From Streptomyces ferrugineus (GTDB lineage Bacteria; Actinomycetota; Actinomycetes; Streptomycetales; Streptomycetaceae), in assembly GCF_015160855.1 (NCBI RefSeq), contig NZ_CP063373.1, forward strand, positions 3,844,001-3,908,000: a stretch of DNA of 64,000 nt, given 5' to 3'. The position numbers and the translations under genes were made by a program. Under the pieces are notes generated by a model, which was not told the origin of the DNA, searched no databases, and worked only from the letters and a program-made list of their open reading frames with translations. Shown in pieces: positions 40,490 to 50,377 of the stretch; position 1 is the stretch's first letter; each line of letters begins with the position of its first letter.

Positions 40490-43400
40490 CCGAGGGCACG
40501 ATCACCGACGACTGCGGCTGCGGCGGCGCCTGCCGCAGCGGCCACGACGAGCGCCTCGCCCCGGCCCCGGTGCACAACCCGCCCGGCCGCACGGCGCTCG
40601 ACTACCGCGTCGGCGAGTACGGCTCCTTCCGGGCCGCCCTGCTCGACCGGCTCGCGTCACCGGCGTACCCGGCCCTGCGAGGCCTGACCGTGCGCACCCC
40701 GGACGACCCCGCGATCGGCCTCCTCGACGCCACCGCGGTCCTGGGCGACCTGCTCACCTTCCACTCCGAGCGCATCGCCGACGAGGCCTACATCCGCACG
40801 GCCAACGAGCACCGCTCGCTGGTCCTGCTCGGCCGCCTCGTCGGCCACCGCCCGCGCCCGGGAGTCGCCGCCGCCACGCATCTGGCGTACACCCTGGAAC
40901 GCGACCCGCGCGCCGAGACGCTGCCCGTGCTGATCCCGCGCGGCGCCCGCAGCCACAGCGTGCCCGCCTCCGCCGACGAGCAGTCCCTGACCTTCGAGAC
41001 CGCCCGAGACCTGACGGCCCGCTGGGACTGGAACGAGCTGAAGGTACGCCGCCGGCGCCCCTCCCTCGTCACGCCCGAGGATCTGGAACGCCGCTCGGAG
41101 ATCTTCGTCGAGGGCACGGCGAACTCCCTCAGGACCGGCGACCAGTTGCTCTTCGTCTTCGGCGAACAGGCGGGCGGCAAACGCAGGTTGCTGCCCGTCG
41201 CGAAGACGCGTGTCGACCGGGAGGACGAGATCACCGCGATCTCCCTGCCGAAGTCGGCCCCGCCGACCCTGAGGGAGCTCGTCGACGAGGTACGGCGCTG
41301 GACCGCCGCCCCCGCGGCCCCGGGTGAGCCGGGCGACGAGCCGCCCACGCCCGAGGTGCCCAACCCGCGCCCCGTCAGCCGGCTGATCGAGGACTTCGAG
41401 GACCAGGTCCTGCAGCCGCTCCGGGACGATCTGGACGGCATCAAGACCCCCGAGCGGCTCGCGGCACGCCTGGCCGAACCCGTCGCGCGGCTCGGCGAGG
41501 CACAGGTGCTGGCCGAGCCGTATCCGGATGTGGCGGCCTGGTTCGAGCAGCTGGAGGCCGTGCTCGCCGAACTCGCCGAGCGGGCCATGGGGCTGGCGCC
41601 CGCCCAGCCCGACGAGAGCGAGCCGGTGCCGGCCGCGACGAAGAGCGCGGTGGATCCGCGTGCGGCCGCCCTGCGGACCCTGGGCGCCGTCCTGCCCGCC
41701 CTGCGCGCAGCGAGCCCCGCCCCGCAGGGCGGCGCCGGCACCCGGCGTCCGGGCGGCGACACCGCCCGCCTGCTCTCCGCCCTGAACCCCGGCCTCGGCA
41801 CCCTCTACCCGGCGTGGCGCACGGCCGCCGCCCCCGGCACCCCGCAGCTCCTGCGCGAACTGCTCGCCCTGCGGGTCACCGCCGCACCCTTCGGCGCCAC
41901 GGCCCCGCTCAAGCCGGTCCAGGACGACCGCGGCCGGGTCATCCGCACCGCCGACTGGCCGCTCACGGGCGCCGTACTGGCGAGCATGCGCGTCGTGTAC
42001 GACACGTCGGGGCGCACTCCGGTCCGGGCCGAGTTCCAGTACGTCGAGGGCAGCGGCTCCGACCAGCGTGCCGAGAACCTGACCGGCGCCCAGCCGGTGA
42101 CCTTCCCGCTCGGCACGGGCCAGGTCGAGCTGTCGGTGCGCTCCAGCCAGGACCGCGACCTCAACTGGCTCAACCGCCGCCCCACCGACTCCCAGGAACC
42201 CGGCGTCACGGCCCGTCTCCACTCGGGCCTGCCCGAGCGCACCCTGTTCGTGTCCCGGCCGGACGACGAGGGCCTGATCCACGTCGGCGTCCACAACGGC
42301 ACGTCCGAGCAGATCGCGCTGCGGCCGAACGCGAGCGAGCAGTTCACCCACGGCGAGTACGAGGTCACCCTCAAGTACACGGTGGGCACCACCGAGCCCA
42401 ACGTCGAGGTGGTCATCGCCAGCAAGCCCGAGCCCATCAACCGCCGCGTCCTGCAACTGGACACCGTCCACACCGGCATCACGGTCGGCAGCTGGGTCGC
42501 CGTCCAGCGGCCCGCCAAGGGCGCCCAGAACGGCATCCCCGGCGATGACAAGCTCGCGTTCGTCACCACCCAGGTCGTCGCGGCGCGTACGGCGGCGTAC
42601 ACCAACTACGGCATCACCGGGCGCGGCACCGAACTCACCCTGGCCGACCCGTGGCTGGACGAGTTCGACGTCCTGCTCTCGCACATCCGCGACACCACCG
42701 TCCACGCGGCCGGCGAACCGCTGCGCCTGGCCGGCGAACCGCTCGGCGAGGACGTCCACGGCAACGAGATCGAACTCGCCGAGCTGTACGACGGGTTGCG
42801 GCCCGGACGCACGCTCATGGTGAGCGGCGAGCGCAGCGACATCCCGGGGACCGCGGGCGTCAGGGCCACCGAGGTCGTCACCATCGCCGCCGCGGACCCG
42901 GTCGTCGACCCCCGACTGCCCGGCGACCACGTCCACACCCGCCTGACCCTGACCGCCGACCTCGCCCACCGCTACCGGCGCGAGACGGTCAGGATCCTCG
43001 GCAACGTCGTCGAGGCCACCCACGGCGAGAGCCGCGAGGAGGCCATCGGCAGCGGCGACTCCGACCGGGTGAACCAGACGTTCGCGCTCTGGCAGTCCCC
43101 GCTGACGTGGCTCGCCGACGACAACCCCCTCGGCGCCACCCCGGTCCTTGAGGTCCGGGTCGACGGCGTCCTGTGGCACGAGGTCGACAGCCTGGCCGGA
43201 CGCGGTCCGGGCGAGCGGGTCTACATCACCGGGTCCACCGCCGACGGCCGTACGACGGTGACCTTCGGCGACGGCGTCAACGGCGCCCGGCTGCCCTCCG
43301 GACACGAGAACGTCCGCGCCCGCTACCGCTTCGGCACCGGCAAGGCCGCCAACGTCGCCGCCGACCGCGTCACCCAGCCCCTCACCCGGCCGCTCGGCGT

Positions 43401-44259
43401 CACCCAGGTGACCAACCCGCGCCCGGCCAAGGGCGGTGCGGACGCGGACGGCCCCGGCCTCACCCGCCGTACGATCCCGCTCGCGGTCTCCGCGCTGGAC
43501 CGCCTCGTCTCCGATTCCGACTACGAGGACTTCGCCCGCTCCCGCGCCGGCATCGGCCGGGCCGCCGCCCGCGAACTCTTCGACGGGCGCCGGCGCGTGC
43601 TGCACGTGACGGTCGCGGGCACCGACGACGTGCCGATCGACGGCGACTCCGACACGCTCAAGGCCCTGCGCGGCGCGCTCACCGAGTACGGGGACATGAA
43701 CCTCCCGGTCCGGGTGGACGTGCGCGAGCTGGTCCTGCTGCTGACCGCCGCCAAGGTGAAGGTCGCCCCCGACCACGCCTGGGAGATCGTGGAGCCGCGC
43801 CTGCGCGCAGCCCTGCTCCGCCGACTCGGCTACGAGGGACGGGAGCTGGGCCGCCCCGCCCGGCTCTCGGACGTCCTGGCCACCGCCCACAGCGTGCCCG
43901 GCGTCGACTACGTGGACGTCGACGTCTTCACGGGCGTCCCCGCGTCCGCCACGCCCGAGGAGCTGACCGGGATCCTCACCGACCCCGGCCCGCCGAAGCC
44001 GTCGGTCCCGGCGCACCCGGCGACATACGACGAGAAGATCCACACCGTCCGCGCCGCGAACGGCGAGACGCTGTCGGAGATCTGCGCGAAATACGGTGTC
44101 CCGCTCGCCGAACTCCTGCGCCTCAACCCCGACATCACCGACACCCGCCGCCTGGCGAAGGGCCGCTCGGTGTTCGTCTTCCGCGGTATCCGCCCGGCCC
44201 AGCTCGCGATGCTGTCGCCGAAGGCCGCGGACACCCTGATTCTGACGGAGGTCAAGTGA
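40486..44259 (+). CDS. Second gpJ-type eCIS baseplate protein with C-terminal LysM
   Basis: This 1,257-residue protein starts MTEGTITDDCGCGGAC, a Cys-rich tip, at an ATG overlapping the previous stop. It contains the gp6/gpJ pattern again: DATAVLGDLLTFHSERIADE and TANEHRSLVLLGRLVGHRP in the N-terminal third, GDGVNGARLPSGHENVRARY and LDRLVSDSDYEDFARSRAGI in the last third. The final 80 residues are a LysM domain: HTVRAANGETLSEICAKYGV, LAELLRLNPDI. LysM domains bind peptidoglycan or help baseplate assembly. Its stop overlaps the next ATG (44257-44261). Confidence 0.87.
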   Translation: MTEGTITDDCGCGGACRSGHDERLAPAPVHNPPGRTALDYRVGEYGSFRAALLDRLASPAYPALRGLTVRTPDDPAIGLLDATAVLGDLLTFHSERIADEAYIRTANEHRSLVLLGRLVGHRPRPGVAAATHLAYTLERDPRAETLPVLIPRGARSHSVPASADEQSLTFETARDLTARWDWNELKVRRRRPSLVTPEDLERRSEIFVEGTANSLRTGDQLLFVFGEQAGGKRRLLPVAKTRVDREDEITAISLPKSAPPTLRELVDEVRRWTAAPAAPGEPGDEPPTPEVPNPRPVSRLIEDFEDQVLQPLRDDLDGIKTPERLAARLAEPVARLGEAQVLAEPYPDVAAWFEQLEAVLAELAERAMGLAPAQPDESEPVPAATKSAVDPRAAALRTLGAVLPALRAASPAPQGGAGTRRPGGDTARLLSALNPGLGTLYPAWRTAAAPGTPQLLRELLALRVTAAPFGATAPLKPVQDDRGRVIRTADWPLTGAVLASMRVVYDTSGRTPVRAEFQYVEGSGSDQRAENLTGAQPVTFPLGTGQVELSVRSSQDRDLNWLNRRPTDSQEPGVTARLHSGLPERTLFVSRPDDEGLIHVGVHNGTSEQIALRPNASEQFTHGEYEVTLKYTVGTTEPNVEVVIASKPEPINRRVLQLDTVHTGITVGSWVAVQRPAKGAQNGIPGDDKLAFVTTQVVAARTAAYTNYGITGRGTELTLADPWLDEFDVLLSHIRDTTVHAAGEPLRLAGEPLGEDVHGNEIELAELYDGLRPGRTLMVSGERSDIPGTAGVRATEVVTIAAADPVVDPRLPGDHVHTRLTLTADLAHRYRRETVRILGNVVEATHGESREEAIGSGDSDRVNQTFALWQSPLTWLADDNPLGATPVLEVRVDGVLWHEVDSLAGRGPGERVYITGSTADGRTTVTFGDGVNGARLPSGHENVRARYRFGTGKAANVAADRVTQPLTRPLGVTQVTNPRPAKGGADADGPGLTRRTIPLAVSALDRLVSDSDYEDFARSRAGIGRAAARELFDGRRRVLHVTVAGTDDVPIDGDSDTLKALRGALTEYGDMNLPVRVDVRELVLLLTAAKVKVAPDHAWEIVEPRLRAALLRRLGYEGRELGRPARLSDVLATAHSVPGVDYVDVDVFTGVPASATPEELTGILTDPGPPKPSVPAHPATYDEKIHTVRAANGETLSEICAKYGVPLAELLRLNPDITDTRRLAKGRSVFVFRGIRPAQLAMLSPKAADTLILTEVK

Positions 44260-46436
44260 TGTCCCCGGACGTCCAGTTCGAGACGCAGACCCCTGCGACG
44301 ACGTCCAGGGAGCCGGACGGGCTCGCCGCGCTGCTGCCCCGCTGGCACCTGCTGCGCGACGCCGAGGAGGGCGAGCCGCTGCGCGCGCTGCTCGCGGTGA
44401 TCGCCGAGCAGCTCGACCGGGTCCGCGACGGCGTCCAGCAGGGCTACGAGGACCTGTTCGTGGAGACCGCGGCGCCCTGGGTGCTGCCGTACCTGGGCGA
44501 CCTGGTCGGCTATCGCACCCTGCCCGGCTACGAGCGTGTTCTGACGACCGGCCTGCACGAGGGTGGCCGCGCCGCGCTCGCCGAGGCCGTCGCCCCGCGC
44601 CGCGAGGTGGCCGCCACGGTCGCCAACCGGCGCCGCAAGGGCACCCTCCACCTCCTGGAGGAACTCTCCGAGCAGGTCACCGGCTGGCCCGCCCGCGCCG
44701 TCGAGCTGTCCCGGCAGGTCGCCCACACCCAGCCGGTGAAGCTGGGCGCAGGTCACCGTACCCACCGCGGCCGGCTCGTCGACCTGCGCGACAACTCCGC
44801 CCTCGACCTCGCGGGCGGGCCCTTCGGCGCCACAGCCCGCACGGCCGACGTGCGCCGCGCCGACTCCCGGCACCGACAGGGCGGTTGGACGCCGGCCGGG
44901 GTGGCGCTGTTCGTCTGGCGGCTCAAGGCGCACTCGCTCACCCAGTCGCCGGCGTACTGCATCGACCGCGCCCGCAACCTCTACACCTTCTCGATCCTGG
45001 GCAACGACACCCCGCTGGTGACGAAGCCGTTCCCGGAGCCGTCGCCCACGCACATCGCGACCATCGACAACGTTCCGGCGTTCGTCACTCGCCGTCAGCT
45101 CCACGACCGGCTCACCGACTACTACGGCCCCGGCAAGAGCCTCGTCATCCGGCGCGACGGCGAGGACCAGCCCGTGCCGCCGTCCGACATCGTGGTAGCC
45201 GACCTGTCCGACTGGCGTTACCGGCCCAAGCGCGGCCAGGTCGCCGTCGACCCGGAGCTCGGGCGGATCGCGTTCGGGTCCCGCTCGGCGCCCCGGCAGG
45301 GCGTGTGGGTGGACTACCACTACGCGTTCGGCGCCGACATGGGCGGCGGCGAGTACGACCGCCCCGACCGCGAGGCGCGTCCCGACGCCGAGGTGTACCG
45401 AGTGGGGCCCGGGCAGCCGTACCGCCAGATCATGGACGCCTACCGGGCCTGGCAGCACGACCGCCGCGCCGGGCGGACCGGCCCCGACGGCATCATCGAG
45501 ATCACGCACAGCGGCGCCTACCAGGAGCAGCTCGACTTCGACCTCGACCCCGGAGACCGGCTCGAAGTGCGGGCCGCCGAGGGCACCCGGCCGGTGATAC
45601 GGCTGCTCGACTGGTACAGCAACCGCCCCGACGCCCTCAACATCCGCGCGGTGTCCGAGGACTGCGCCCCACACGAGCGTCCCCGCGTCGTCCTCGACGG
45701 ACTGCTGGTCGCCGGACGCGGCATCAACGTCACCGGCCCCATGGGCGCCGTCGTCGTACGGCACTCCACGCTCGTGCCGGGCTGGTCGCTGGAGCCCGAG
45801 TGCGACCCGCACTCGCCCGAGGAGCCCAGCATCGTCCTGGAGCGCACCACCGCGTGCCTCCAGATCGAGCACAGCATCCTCGGCACCATCGAGGTCATCG
45901 GCGACGAGGTGAGCGAGGACCCCCTCGACATCCACCTCCGCGACAGCATCCTCGACGCCACCGGCCCCGGCCGCGAGGCGCTGTCCGCGCCGGACTGCCG
46001 GCACGCCCACGCGGTGCTGCGGCTGCATCGCACCACGGTCATCGGCGAGATCTTCACCCACGCCGTGGAGATCGCCGAGAACTCGATCCTCACCGGCAGG
46101 CTGCACGTGGCCCGGCGCGGCATCGGCTGCCTCAGGTACTCGTATGTGCCGCCCGGCTCGCGCACCCCGCGCCGCCACCGCTGCCAGCCCGACCTGGCCG
46201 GGCCCGAACAGGCCGGTCGCGTACGGCCGTTGTTCACCTCCGAGCGCTACGGGACGCCCTGGTACGGGCTGCTCGCCGACCGGTGTGCGGAGGAGATCCG
46301 GCGCGGCTCGGACGACGGAGCCGAGATGGGCGCCTTCCACGACCTGTACCGGCCGCAGCGCGAGGACGGCCTGAGGGCACGGCTCGCGGAGTACACCCCG
46401 GCGGGCACCGATGCCGGAATCCTCTTCGTGACGTGA
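44259..46436 (+). CDS. eCIS tail protein with gpI-like N-terminus and beta-helix-like C-terminus
   Basis: This 725-residue protein opens with a phage-tail-protein-I pattern: LLPRWHLLRDAEEGEPLRAL, QGYEDLFVETAAPWVLPYLG, DLVGYRTLPG. The second half has repeating short strands (VLDGLLVAGRGINVTGPMGA, VVVRHSTLVPGWSLEPECDP, LQIEHSILGTIEVIGDEV) that suggest a right-handed parallel beta-helix. It could be a baseplate wedge component or a receptor-like appendage; it occupies the place where other eCIS have a tail fibre, but it lacks typical fibre repeats. The start overlaps the upstream stop. Confidence 0.8.
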   Translation: MSPDVQFETQTPATTSREPDGLAALLPRWHLLRDAEEGEPLRALLAVIAEQLDRVRDGVQQGYEDLFVETAAPWVLPYLGDLVGYRTLPGYERVLTTGLHEGGRAALAEAVAPRREVAATVANRRRKGTLHLLEELSEQVTGWPARAVELSRQVAHTQPVKLGAGHRTHRGRLVDLRDNSALDLAGGPFGATARTADVRRADSRHRQGGWTPAGVALFVWRLKAHSLTQSPAYCIDRARNLYTFSILGNDTPLVTKPFPEPSPTHIATIDNVPAFVTRRQLHDRLTDYYGPGKSLVIRRDGEDQPVPPSDIVVADLSDWRYRPKRGQVAVDPELGRIAFGSRSAPRQGVWVDYHYAFGADMGGGEYDRPDREARPDAEVYRVGPGQPYRQIMDAYRAWQHDRRAGRTGPDGIIEITHSGAYQEQLDFDLDPGDRLEVRAAEGTRPVIRLLDWYSNRPDALNIRAVSEDCAPHERPRVVLDGLLVAGRGINVTGPMGAVVVRHSTLVPGWSLEPECDPHSPEEPSIVLERTTACLQIEHSILGTIEVIGDEVSEDPLDIHLRDSILDATGPGREALSAPDCRHAHAVLRLHRTTVIGEIFTHAVEIAENSILTGRLHVARRGIGCLRYSYVPPGSRTPRRHRCQPDLAGPEQAGRVRPLFTSERYGTPWYGLLADRCAEEIRRGSDDGAEMGAFHDLYRPQREDGLRARLAEYTPAGTDAGILFVT

Positions 46437-46511
46437 GGCGAGACATGAGCCCTGAGGCGCGCGCCGCCGTAAGCCCTACCCGCACTTTCCTGAACCAGGG
46501 GGACCCCCTTC

Positions 46512-48068
46512 ATGCACGCTGACCTCTCCCGCCTCACGTTCCGCCCGCAGCGGCGCTACTCGGCGGTCATCGCCCAGCAGGGGCGTGTCCAGCTCGACGC
46601 CGACATCAACGAGCAGACCGCGATCCAGCTCCACCAGGCCCGCACCCTCGCCGCCGACCTGATCGGCCGGCACGGCGGGCCGCGCGACGCCGCGGGCTTC
46701 AGGATCGACTACGTGGGCGGCAAGCACGACATCGACACGCTCCACATCCACGGCGGCCGCTACTACGTCGACGGCATCCTGTGCGACGCGACCCGCCCGG
46801 CGCCCGGCGTCCCGGTCCCGGACGAGGACGCCGAGGACTCCGCGGAGCAGGACGCCGCCGCCCCGCCCGCGTACTGGACCTACTGGGACCAGCCCGACGG
46901 CTTCCGCGACCCGGAGAAGCCCGGCGACCGGCTGCCGTCGCCGGCCATGTCGCCGTTCGTGGTCTATCTGAGCGTGTGGGAGCGCGCCGTCTCCGCAGCC
47001 GAGGACCCGGCCCTGCGCGAGGTCGCGCTCGGTGCCGCGATGCCGGACACGGCCGCCCGTGTGAAGGTCGTCTGGCAGGTGCTGCCGCTGTCGCTGGCCG
47101 CGCTGGACATCGAGGAGACCGACCCGTCCAAGGAGGTCGTGCGGGCCGCCTTCGACAAGTGGGCGCGGAAGCAGGCAGTGTCGACCGCACGGCTCGCCGC
47201 CCGCAGCGAGCGGCCCGACCACGCCGACGAGGACCCCTGCCTGGTCAAGCCGGACGCCCGCTACCGGGGCCAGGAGAACCAGCTCTACCGGGTCGAGGTG
47301 CACGCGGGCGGCGAGGCGAAGGACGCCACCTTCAAGTGGTCCCGGGAGAACGGCTCGGTGGTGTTCCCGGTCGACGAACTCGACGGCACCTGGGTGCGGT
47401 TGGCGTCCCTCGGCCACGACGACAAGCTGGACCTGGACGTCGGCGACCACGTCGAGCTCGTCGACACCGCGTACGCCTCCCGCCTGGAGCCCCTGCCGCT
47501 GCTGCGGGTCGAGGAGCTGGACCTGCCGGGCCGTCGCGTCCGCCTCAGCGCCGAGCCCGACCCGTCCGTCGGCCGGCTGCCCCACCTCAACCCGTTCCTG
47601 CGCCGCTGGGACCACCACGAGGGACCCAGGCGCAAGGGCCGTACGACCGCGCTGAAGGGTGGCGCGGTGCCGGTCACGGAGGGGGAGTGGCTGCCGCTGG
47701 AGGACGGCGTCGAGGTGTACTTCGCCAAGGGCGCCGCCTACCGCACCGGCGACCACTGGATCGTCCCCGCCCGCAACGCCACCGGCGGTGTCGAGTGGCC
47801 CACGGACGCGGCCCGGCGGCCGCTGCTCCAGGGCCCTTCCGGCATCGTCCGAGGTTTCGCCCCGCTGGCCCTGGTCAAGGGCGAGGGCGGCACGGTCGAT
47901 CTGCGCCTCGCGTTCCCCCCGCTGGCCAGCAGCATCCCGGCCGCGGACGAGGCGACGCTGGCGGCGGAGGAACAGGCGCGCCGCGAGGAGCGGTTGGCGG
48001 AGGACCCGTCGGGCGGCAGGTCGCAGACGACGGCGGAAGCGGAGGCCGCGGCGGAAGGAGACGAGTAA
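46512..48068 (+). CDS. DUF6519-domain eCIS protein
   Basis: This 518-residue protein begins DLSRLTFRPQRRYSAVIAQQ then GRVQLDADINEQT, the signature of the DUF6519 domain found in eCIS loci. The central part contains ENQLYRVEVHAGGEAKDATF and WSRENGSVVFPV. The C-terminal 50 residues are Ala/Glu-rich and probably helical. The role is unknown; a peripheral baseplate or spoke protein is plausible. A 25-codon frame (46445-46522) runs into the start and could couple translation. The stop overlaps the amidase ATG (TAATG, 48066-48070). Confidence 0.82.
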   Translation: MHADLSRLTFRPQRRYSAVIAQQGRVQLDADINEQTAIQLHQARTLAADLIGRHGGPRDAAGFRIDYVGGKHDIDTLHIHGGRYYVDGILCDATRPAPGVPVPDEDAEDSAEQDAAAPPAYWTYWDQPDGFRDPEKPGDRLPSPAMSPFVVYLSVWERAVSAAEDPALREVALGAAMPDTAARVKVVWQVLPLSLAALDIEETDPSKEVVRAAFDKWARKQAVSTARLAARSERPDHADEDPCLVKPDARYRGQENQLYRVEVHAGGEAKDATFKWSRENGSVVFPVDELDGTWVRLASLGHDDKLDLDVGDHVELVDTAYASRLEPLPLLRVEELDLPGRRVRLSAEPDPSVGRLPHLNPFLRRWDHHEGPRRKGRTTALKGGAVPVTEGEWLPLEDGVEVYFAKGAAYRTGDHWIVPARNATGGVEWPTDAARRPLLQGPSGIVRGFAPLALVKGEGGTVDLRLAFPPLASSIPAADEATLAAEEQARREERLAEDPSGGRSQTTAEAEAAAEGDE

Positions 48069-48955
48069 TGGCCAAGCCCCTGAGCGCGTCCAAGATGGTG
48101 GAGATACTCCGTGCGGAGGGCCTGACGGTCCACGAGGTCCGCAGCTGGCGCACCCACAACCGCAACAGCAAGGGCCGCTGGGGCCCGGTGAACGGCGTGA
48201 TGATCCACCACACCGTCACCAAGGGCACCGAGAGCTCGGTGAACATCTGCTACAACGGCTACTCCGGGCTGCCCGGCCCGCTCTGCCACGGCGTCATCGA
48301 CAAGAAGGGCCACGTCCATCTCGTCGGCAACGGCCGCGCCAACCACGCCGGCCTCGGCGACAGCGACGTCCTGCGCGCCGTGATCAACGAGTCGAAGCTG
48401 CCGCACGACAACGAGGCGGACACCGACGGCAACGCGCGCTTCTACGGCTTCGAGTGCATCAACCTCGGCGACGGCAAGGACCCCTGGCCCGAGGCGCAGA
48501 AGGAGGCCATCGAGAAGGTCTCGGCCGCGATCTGCCGGCACCACGGCTGGAGCGAGCGCTCGGTCATCGGCCACAAGGAGTGGCAGCCGGGCAAGACCGA
48601 CCCGCGCGGCTTCACGATGGACGGGATGCGCAAACGCATCGCGCAGCGGCTCAAGGGCGGCGGGGGAGGCAAGCCCGAGCCGGACCCGAAGCCCGCGCCC
48701 AAGCCGAAGCTGGAGCCCTTCCCGGGCAGCGGCTTCTTCCGCATCGGCCAGAAGTCCCCGATCATCACCGCGATGGGCCGCCGCCTGGTCGCCGAGGGGT
48801 GCAGCCGCTACGAGGTGGGGCCGGGCCCCGAGTGGTCGGAGGCCGACCGCCGCTCCTACGCCGCCTGGCAGCACAAGCTCGGCTTCAAGGGCAAGGACGC
48901 GGACGGCATCCCCGGCAAGGTCAGCTGGGACAAGCTGAAGGTGCCCAACGTGTGA
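48068..48955 (+). CDS. N-acetylmuramoyl-L-alanine amidase (PGRP/Amidase_2) of the eCIS locus
   Basis: This 295-residue protein has an N-terminal PGRP/Amidase_2 domain. Zinc ligands lie in VMIHHTVTKG (His47) and IGHKEWQPGKTDPRG (His and Asp), with the expected NHAGLGDSD segment between them. A Pro/Lys linker (KPEPDPKPAPKPKLEP) leads to a C-terminal domain of about 75 residues (GSGFFRIGQKSPIITAMGRR to the end) of the actinobacterial peptidoglycan-binding type. There is no signal peptide, so export would depend on lysis or on the injection particle. It would cut the bond between MurNAc and the stem peptide. It is the last gene of the operon and is followed by a strong terminator. Confidence 0.9.
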   Translation: MAKPLSASKMVEILRAEGLTVHEVRSWRTHNRNSKGRWGPVNGVMIHHTVTKGTESSVNICYNGYSGLPGPLCHGVIDKKGHVHLVGNGRANHAGLGDSDVLRAVINESKLPHDNEADTDGNARFYGFECINLGDGKDPWPEAQKEAIEKVSAAICRHHGWSERSVIGHKEWQPGKTDPRGFTMDGMRKRIAQRLKGGGGGKPEPDPKPAPKPKLEPFPGSGFFRIGQKSPIITAMGRRLVAEGCSRYEVGPGPEWSEADRRSYAAWQHKLGFKGKDADGIPGKVSWDKLKVPNV

Positions 48956-48973
48956 CGGCGCCGGCTGGCACCG

Positions 48974-49016
48974 AAGCGGCCCAGGTACCCCGTGGGGGTG
49001 CCCTGGGCCGCTTTTC
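48974..49016 (+). terminator. Rho-independent terminator of the eCIS operon
   Basis: AAGCGGCCCAGG (48974-48985) pairs perfectly with CCTGGGCCGCTT (49002-49013), and inner bases TACCCC/GGGGTG extend the stem. It is followed by TTT. It lies 19 bp after the amidase stop and insulates the paa operon. Confidence 0.9.
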
Positions 49017-49065
49017 GCGCGCCGGGAGGGTCTTGCTCCCCTGGCGGAAACACGTCACACTGGAT

Positions 49066-49083
49066 ACCGAACGAATGGTCGGT
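49066..49083. promoter_or_regulatory. Candidate TetR-type operator upstream of paaA
   Basis: ACCGA (49066-49070) and TCGGT (49079-49083) form an inverted repeat across 8 bp, 17-34 bp before the paaA start. PaaR-type TetR repressors use symmetrical sites of this kind, but no paaR gene is in the window. Confidence 0.4.
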
Positions 49084-49099
49084 TGGGAAGCGGGATTCG

Positions 49100-50077
49100 A
49101 TGACGACTGCACACTCCGCCGAGGCGCCCCCCGAGGAGCCGCTCCAGCGGCATTTCGACGCGACGATCGCGCGTGACCAGCGGATCGAACCGCGGGACTG
49201 GATGCCGGAGGGCTACCGCAGGACGCTGATCCGGCAGATCGCGCAGCACGCCCACTCGGAGATCATCGGGATGCAGCCCGAGGGGGAGTGGATCACGCGC
49301 GCGCCCTCGCTGCGCCGCAAGGCGATCCTCTTCGCCAAGGTGCAGGACGAGGCCGGGCACGGGCTGTACCTGTACTCGGCGGCGGAGACCCTGGGCGCCG
49401 ACCGCGCGGACCTGACCGACCGGCTGATCGAGGGCCGCCAGAAGTACTCGTCGATCTTCAACTACCCGACCTTGAGCTTCGCCGACGTCGGAGTGATCGG
49501 CTGGTTCGTGGACGGCGCCGCGATCTGCAACCAGGTGCCGCTGTGCCGCAGCTCGTATGGGCCGTACGCGCGCGCGATGGTGCGGATCTGCAAGGAGGAG
49601 TCCTTCCACCAGCGGCAGGGCTACGAGCTGCTGATGACGATGATGCGCGGCACCGAGGCCCAGCGCGAGATGGTGCAGGACGCCGTGAACCGCTGGTGGT
49701 GGCCCTCGCTGATGATGTTCGGCCCGCCCGACGACGCCTCGCCCAACTCGGCGCAGTCGATGGCCTGGAAGATCAAGCGGCACAGCAACGACGAGCTGCG
49801 CCAGCGCTTCGTCGACATGACCGTCCCGCAGGCCGAGAAGCTCGGCGTCACCCTGCCCGACCCGGAGCTGCGCTGGAACGCCGAGCGCGGCCACCACGAC
49901 TTCGGCACCCCCGACTGGGACGAGCTGATGCGGGTCATCAAGGGCGACGGACCGTGCAACGCCCAGCGGATGCAGCGGCGCAGGAGCGCCCATGAGGAGG
50001 GCGGATGGGTGCGCGAGGCGGCCACCGCCCACGCGGCCAAGCAGGCCGCCCGTGCCGAGAAGGGAGCGGCGGCATGA
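49100..50077 (+). CDS. paaA: Phenylacetyl-CoA epoxidase subunit A (diiron oxygenase)
   Basis: This 325-residue catalytic subunit of the 1,2-phenylacetyl-CoA epoxidase has the diiron ligands in two ExxH motifs, [12 protein letters not shown] and [12 protein letters not shown], with [20 protein letters not shown] (first ligand helix) before them. It adds one oxygen atom to the ring of phenylacetyl-CoA. The ATG at 49100 is chosen because homologues start here ([20 protein letters not shown]); an in-frame extension upstream would run through the eCIS terminator. It is coupled to paaB by ATGA (50074-50077). Lower pathway genes are not in the window. Confidence 0.95.
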   Translation: MTTAHSAEAPPEEPLQRHFDATIARDQRIEPRDWMPEGYRRTLIRQIAQHAHSEIIGMQPEGEWITRAPSLRRKAILFAKVQDEAGHGLYLYSAAETLGADRADLTDRLIEGRQKYSSIFNYPTLSFADVGVIGWFVDGAAICNQVPLCRSSYGPYARAMVRICKEESFHQRQGYELLMTMMRGTEAQREMVQDAVNRWWWPSLMMFGPPDDASPNSAQSMAWKIKRHSNDELRQRFVDMTVPQAEKLGVTLPDPELRWNAERGHHDFGTPDWDELMRVIKGDGPCNAQRMQRRRSAHEEGGWVREAATAHAAKQAARAEKGAAA

Positions 50078-50367
50078 GCGCCGGGAAGCAGGACTGGCCG
50101 CTGTACGAGGTGTTCGTGCGCGGCAAGCGCGGGCTCAACCACGTCCACGTGGGCTCGCTGCACGCCGCCGACGACCGCATGGCGCTCACCCACGCCCGCG
50201 ACCTGTACACGCGCCGCAACGAGGGCGTCAGCATCTGGGTGGTGCGCTCCGAGCACATCGCCGCCTCCACCCGCGACGAGAAGGACCCCTTCTTCGCGCC
50301 CAGCGCCGACAAGGTCTACCGCCACCCGACCTTCTACGACATCCCCGACGACGTCCCGCACATCTGA
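50074..50367 (+). CDS. paaB: Phenylacetyl-CoA epoxidase subunit B
   Basis: This 97-residue subunit has the family pattern [20 protein letters not shown], then [21 protein letters not shown] and ending [11 protein letters not shown]. PaaB is a small bridging subunit required for activity of the PaaABCDE complex. The start overlaps the paaA stop; a longer upstream in-frame start lies within paaA and is less likely. Confidence 0.95.
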   Translation: MSAGKQDWPLYEVFVRGKRGLNHVHVGSLHAADDRMALTHARDLYTRRNEGVSIWVVRSEHIAASTRDEKDPFFAPSADKVYRHPTFYDIPDDVPHI

Positions 50368-50377
50368 AGGAGAGGGC

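Noticed and set aside
40657..44043. 1,100-codon minus-strand open frame across a baseplate gene
   Set aside because: Codon bias and gpJ and LysM motifs are on the plus strand; the minus-strand product is compositionally odd and lacks a ribosome site.
18976..48955. Contractile phage (prophage) interpretation
   Set aside because: There are no head, portal, terminase, integrase or lysis-holin genes. An AAA+ ATPase, DUF4255 cap, DUF4157 and DUF6519 genes are present, which is an eCIS gene set.
18976..48955. Type VI secretion system interpretation
   Set aside because: No TssJLM membrane complex, ClpV-type recycler or TssBC two-part sheath; the single-chain sheath and cap gene indicate eCIS.
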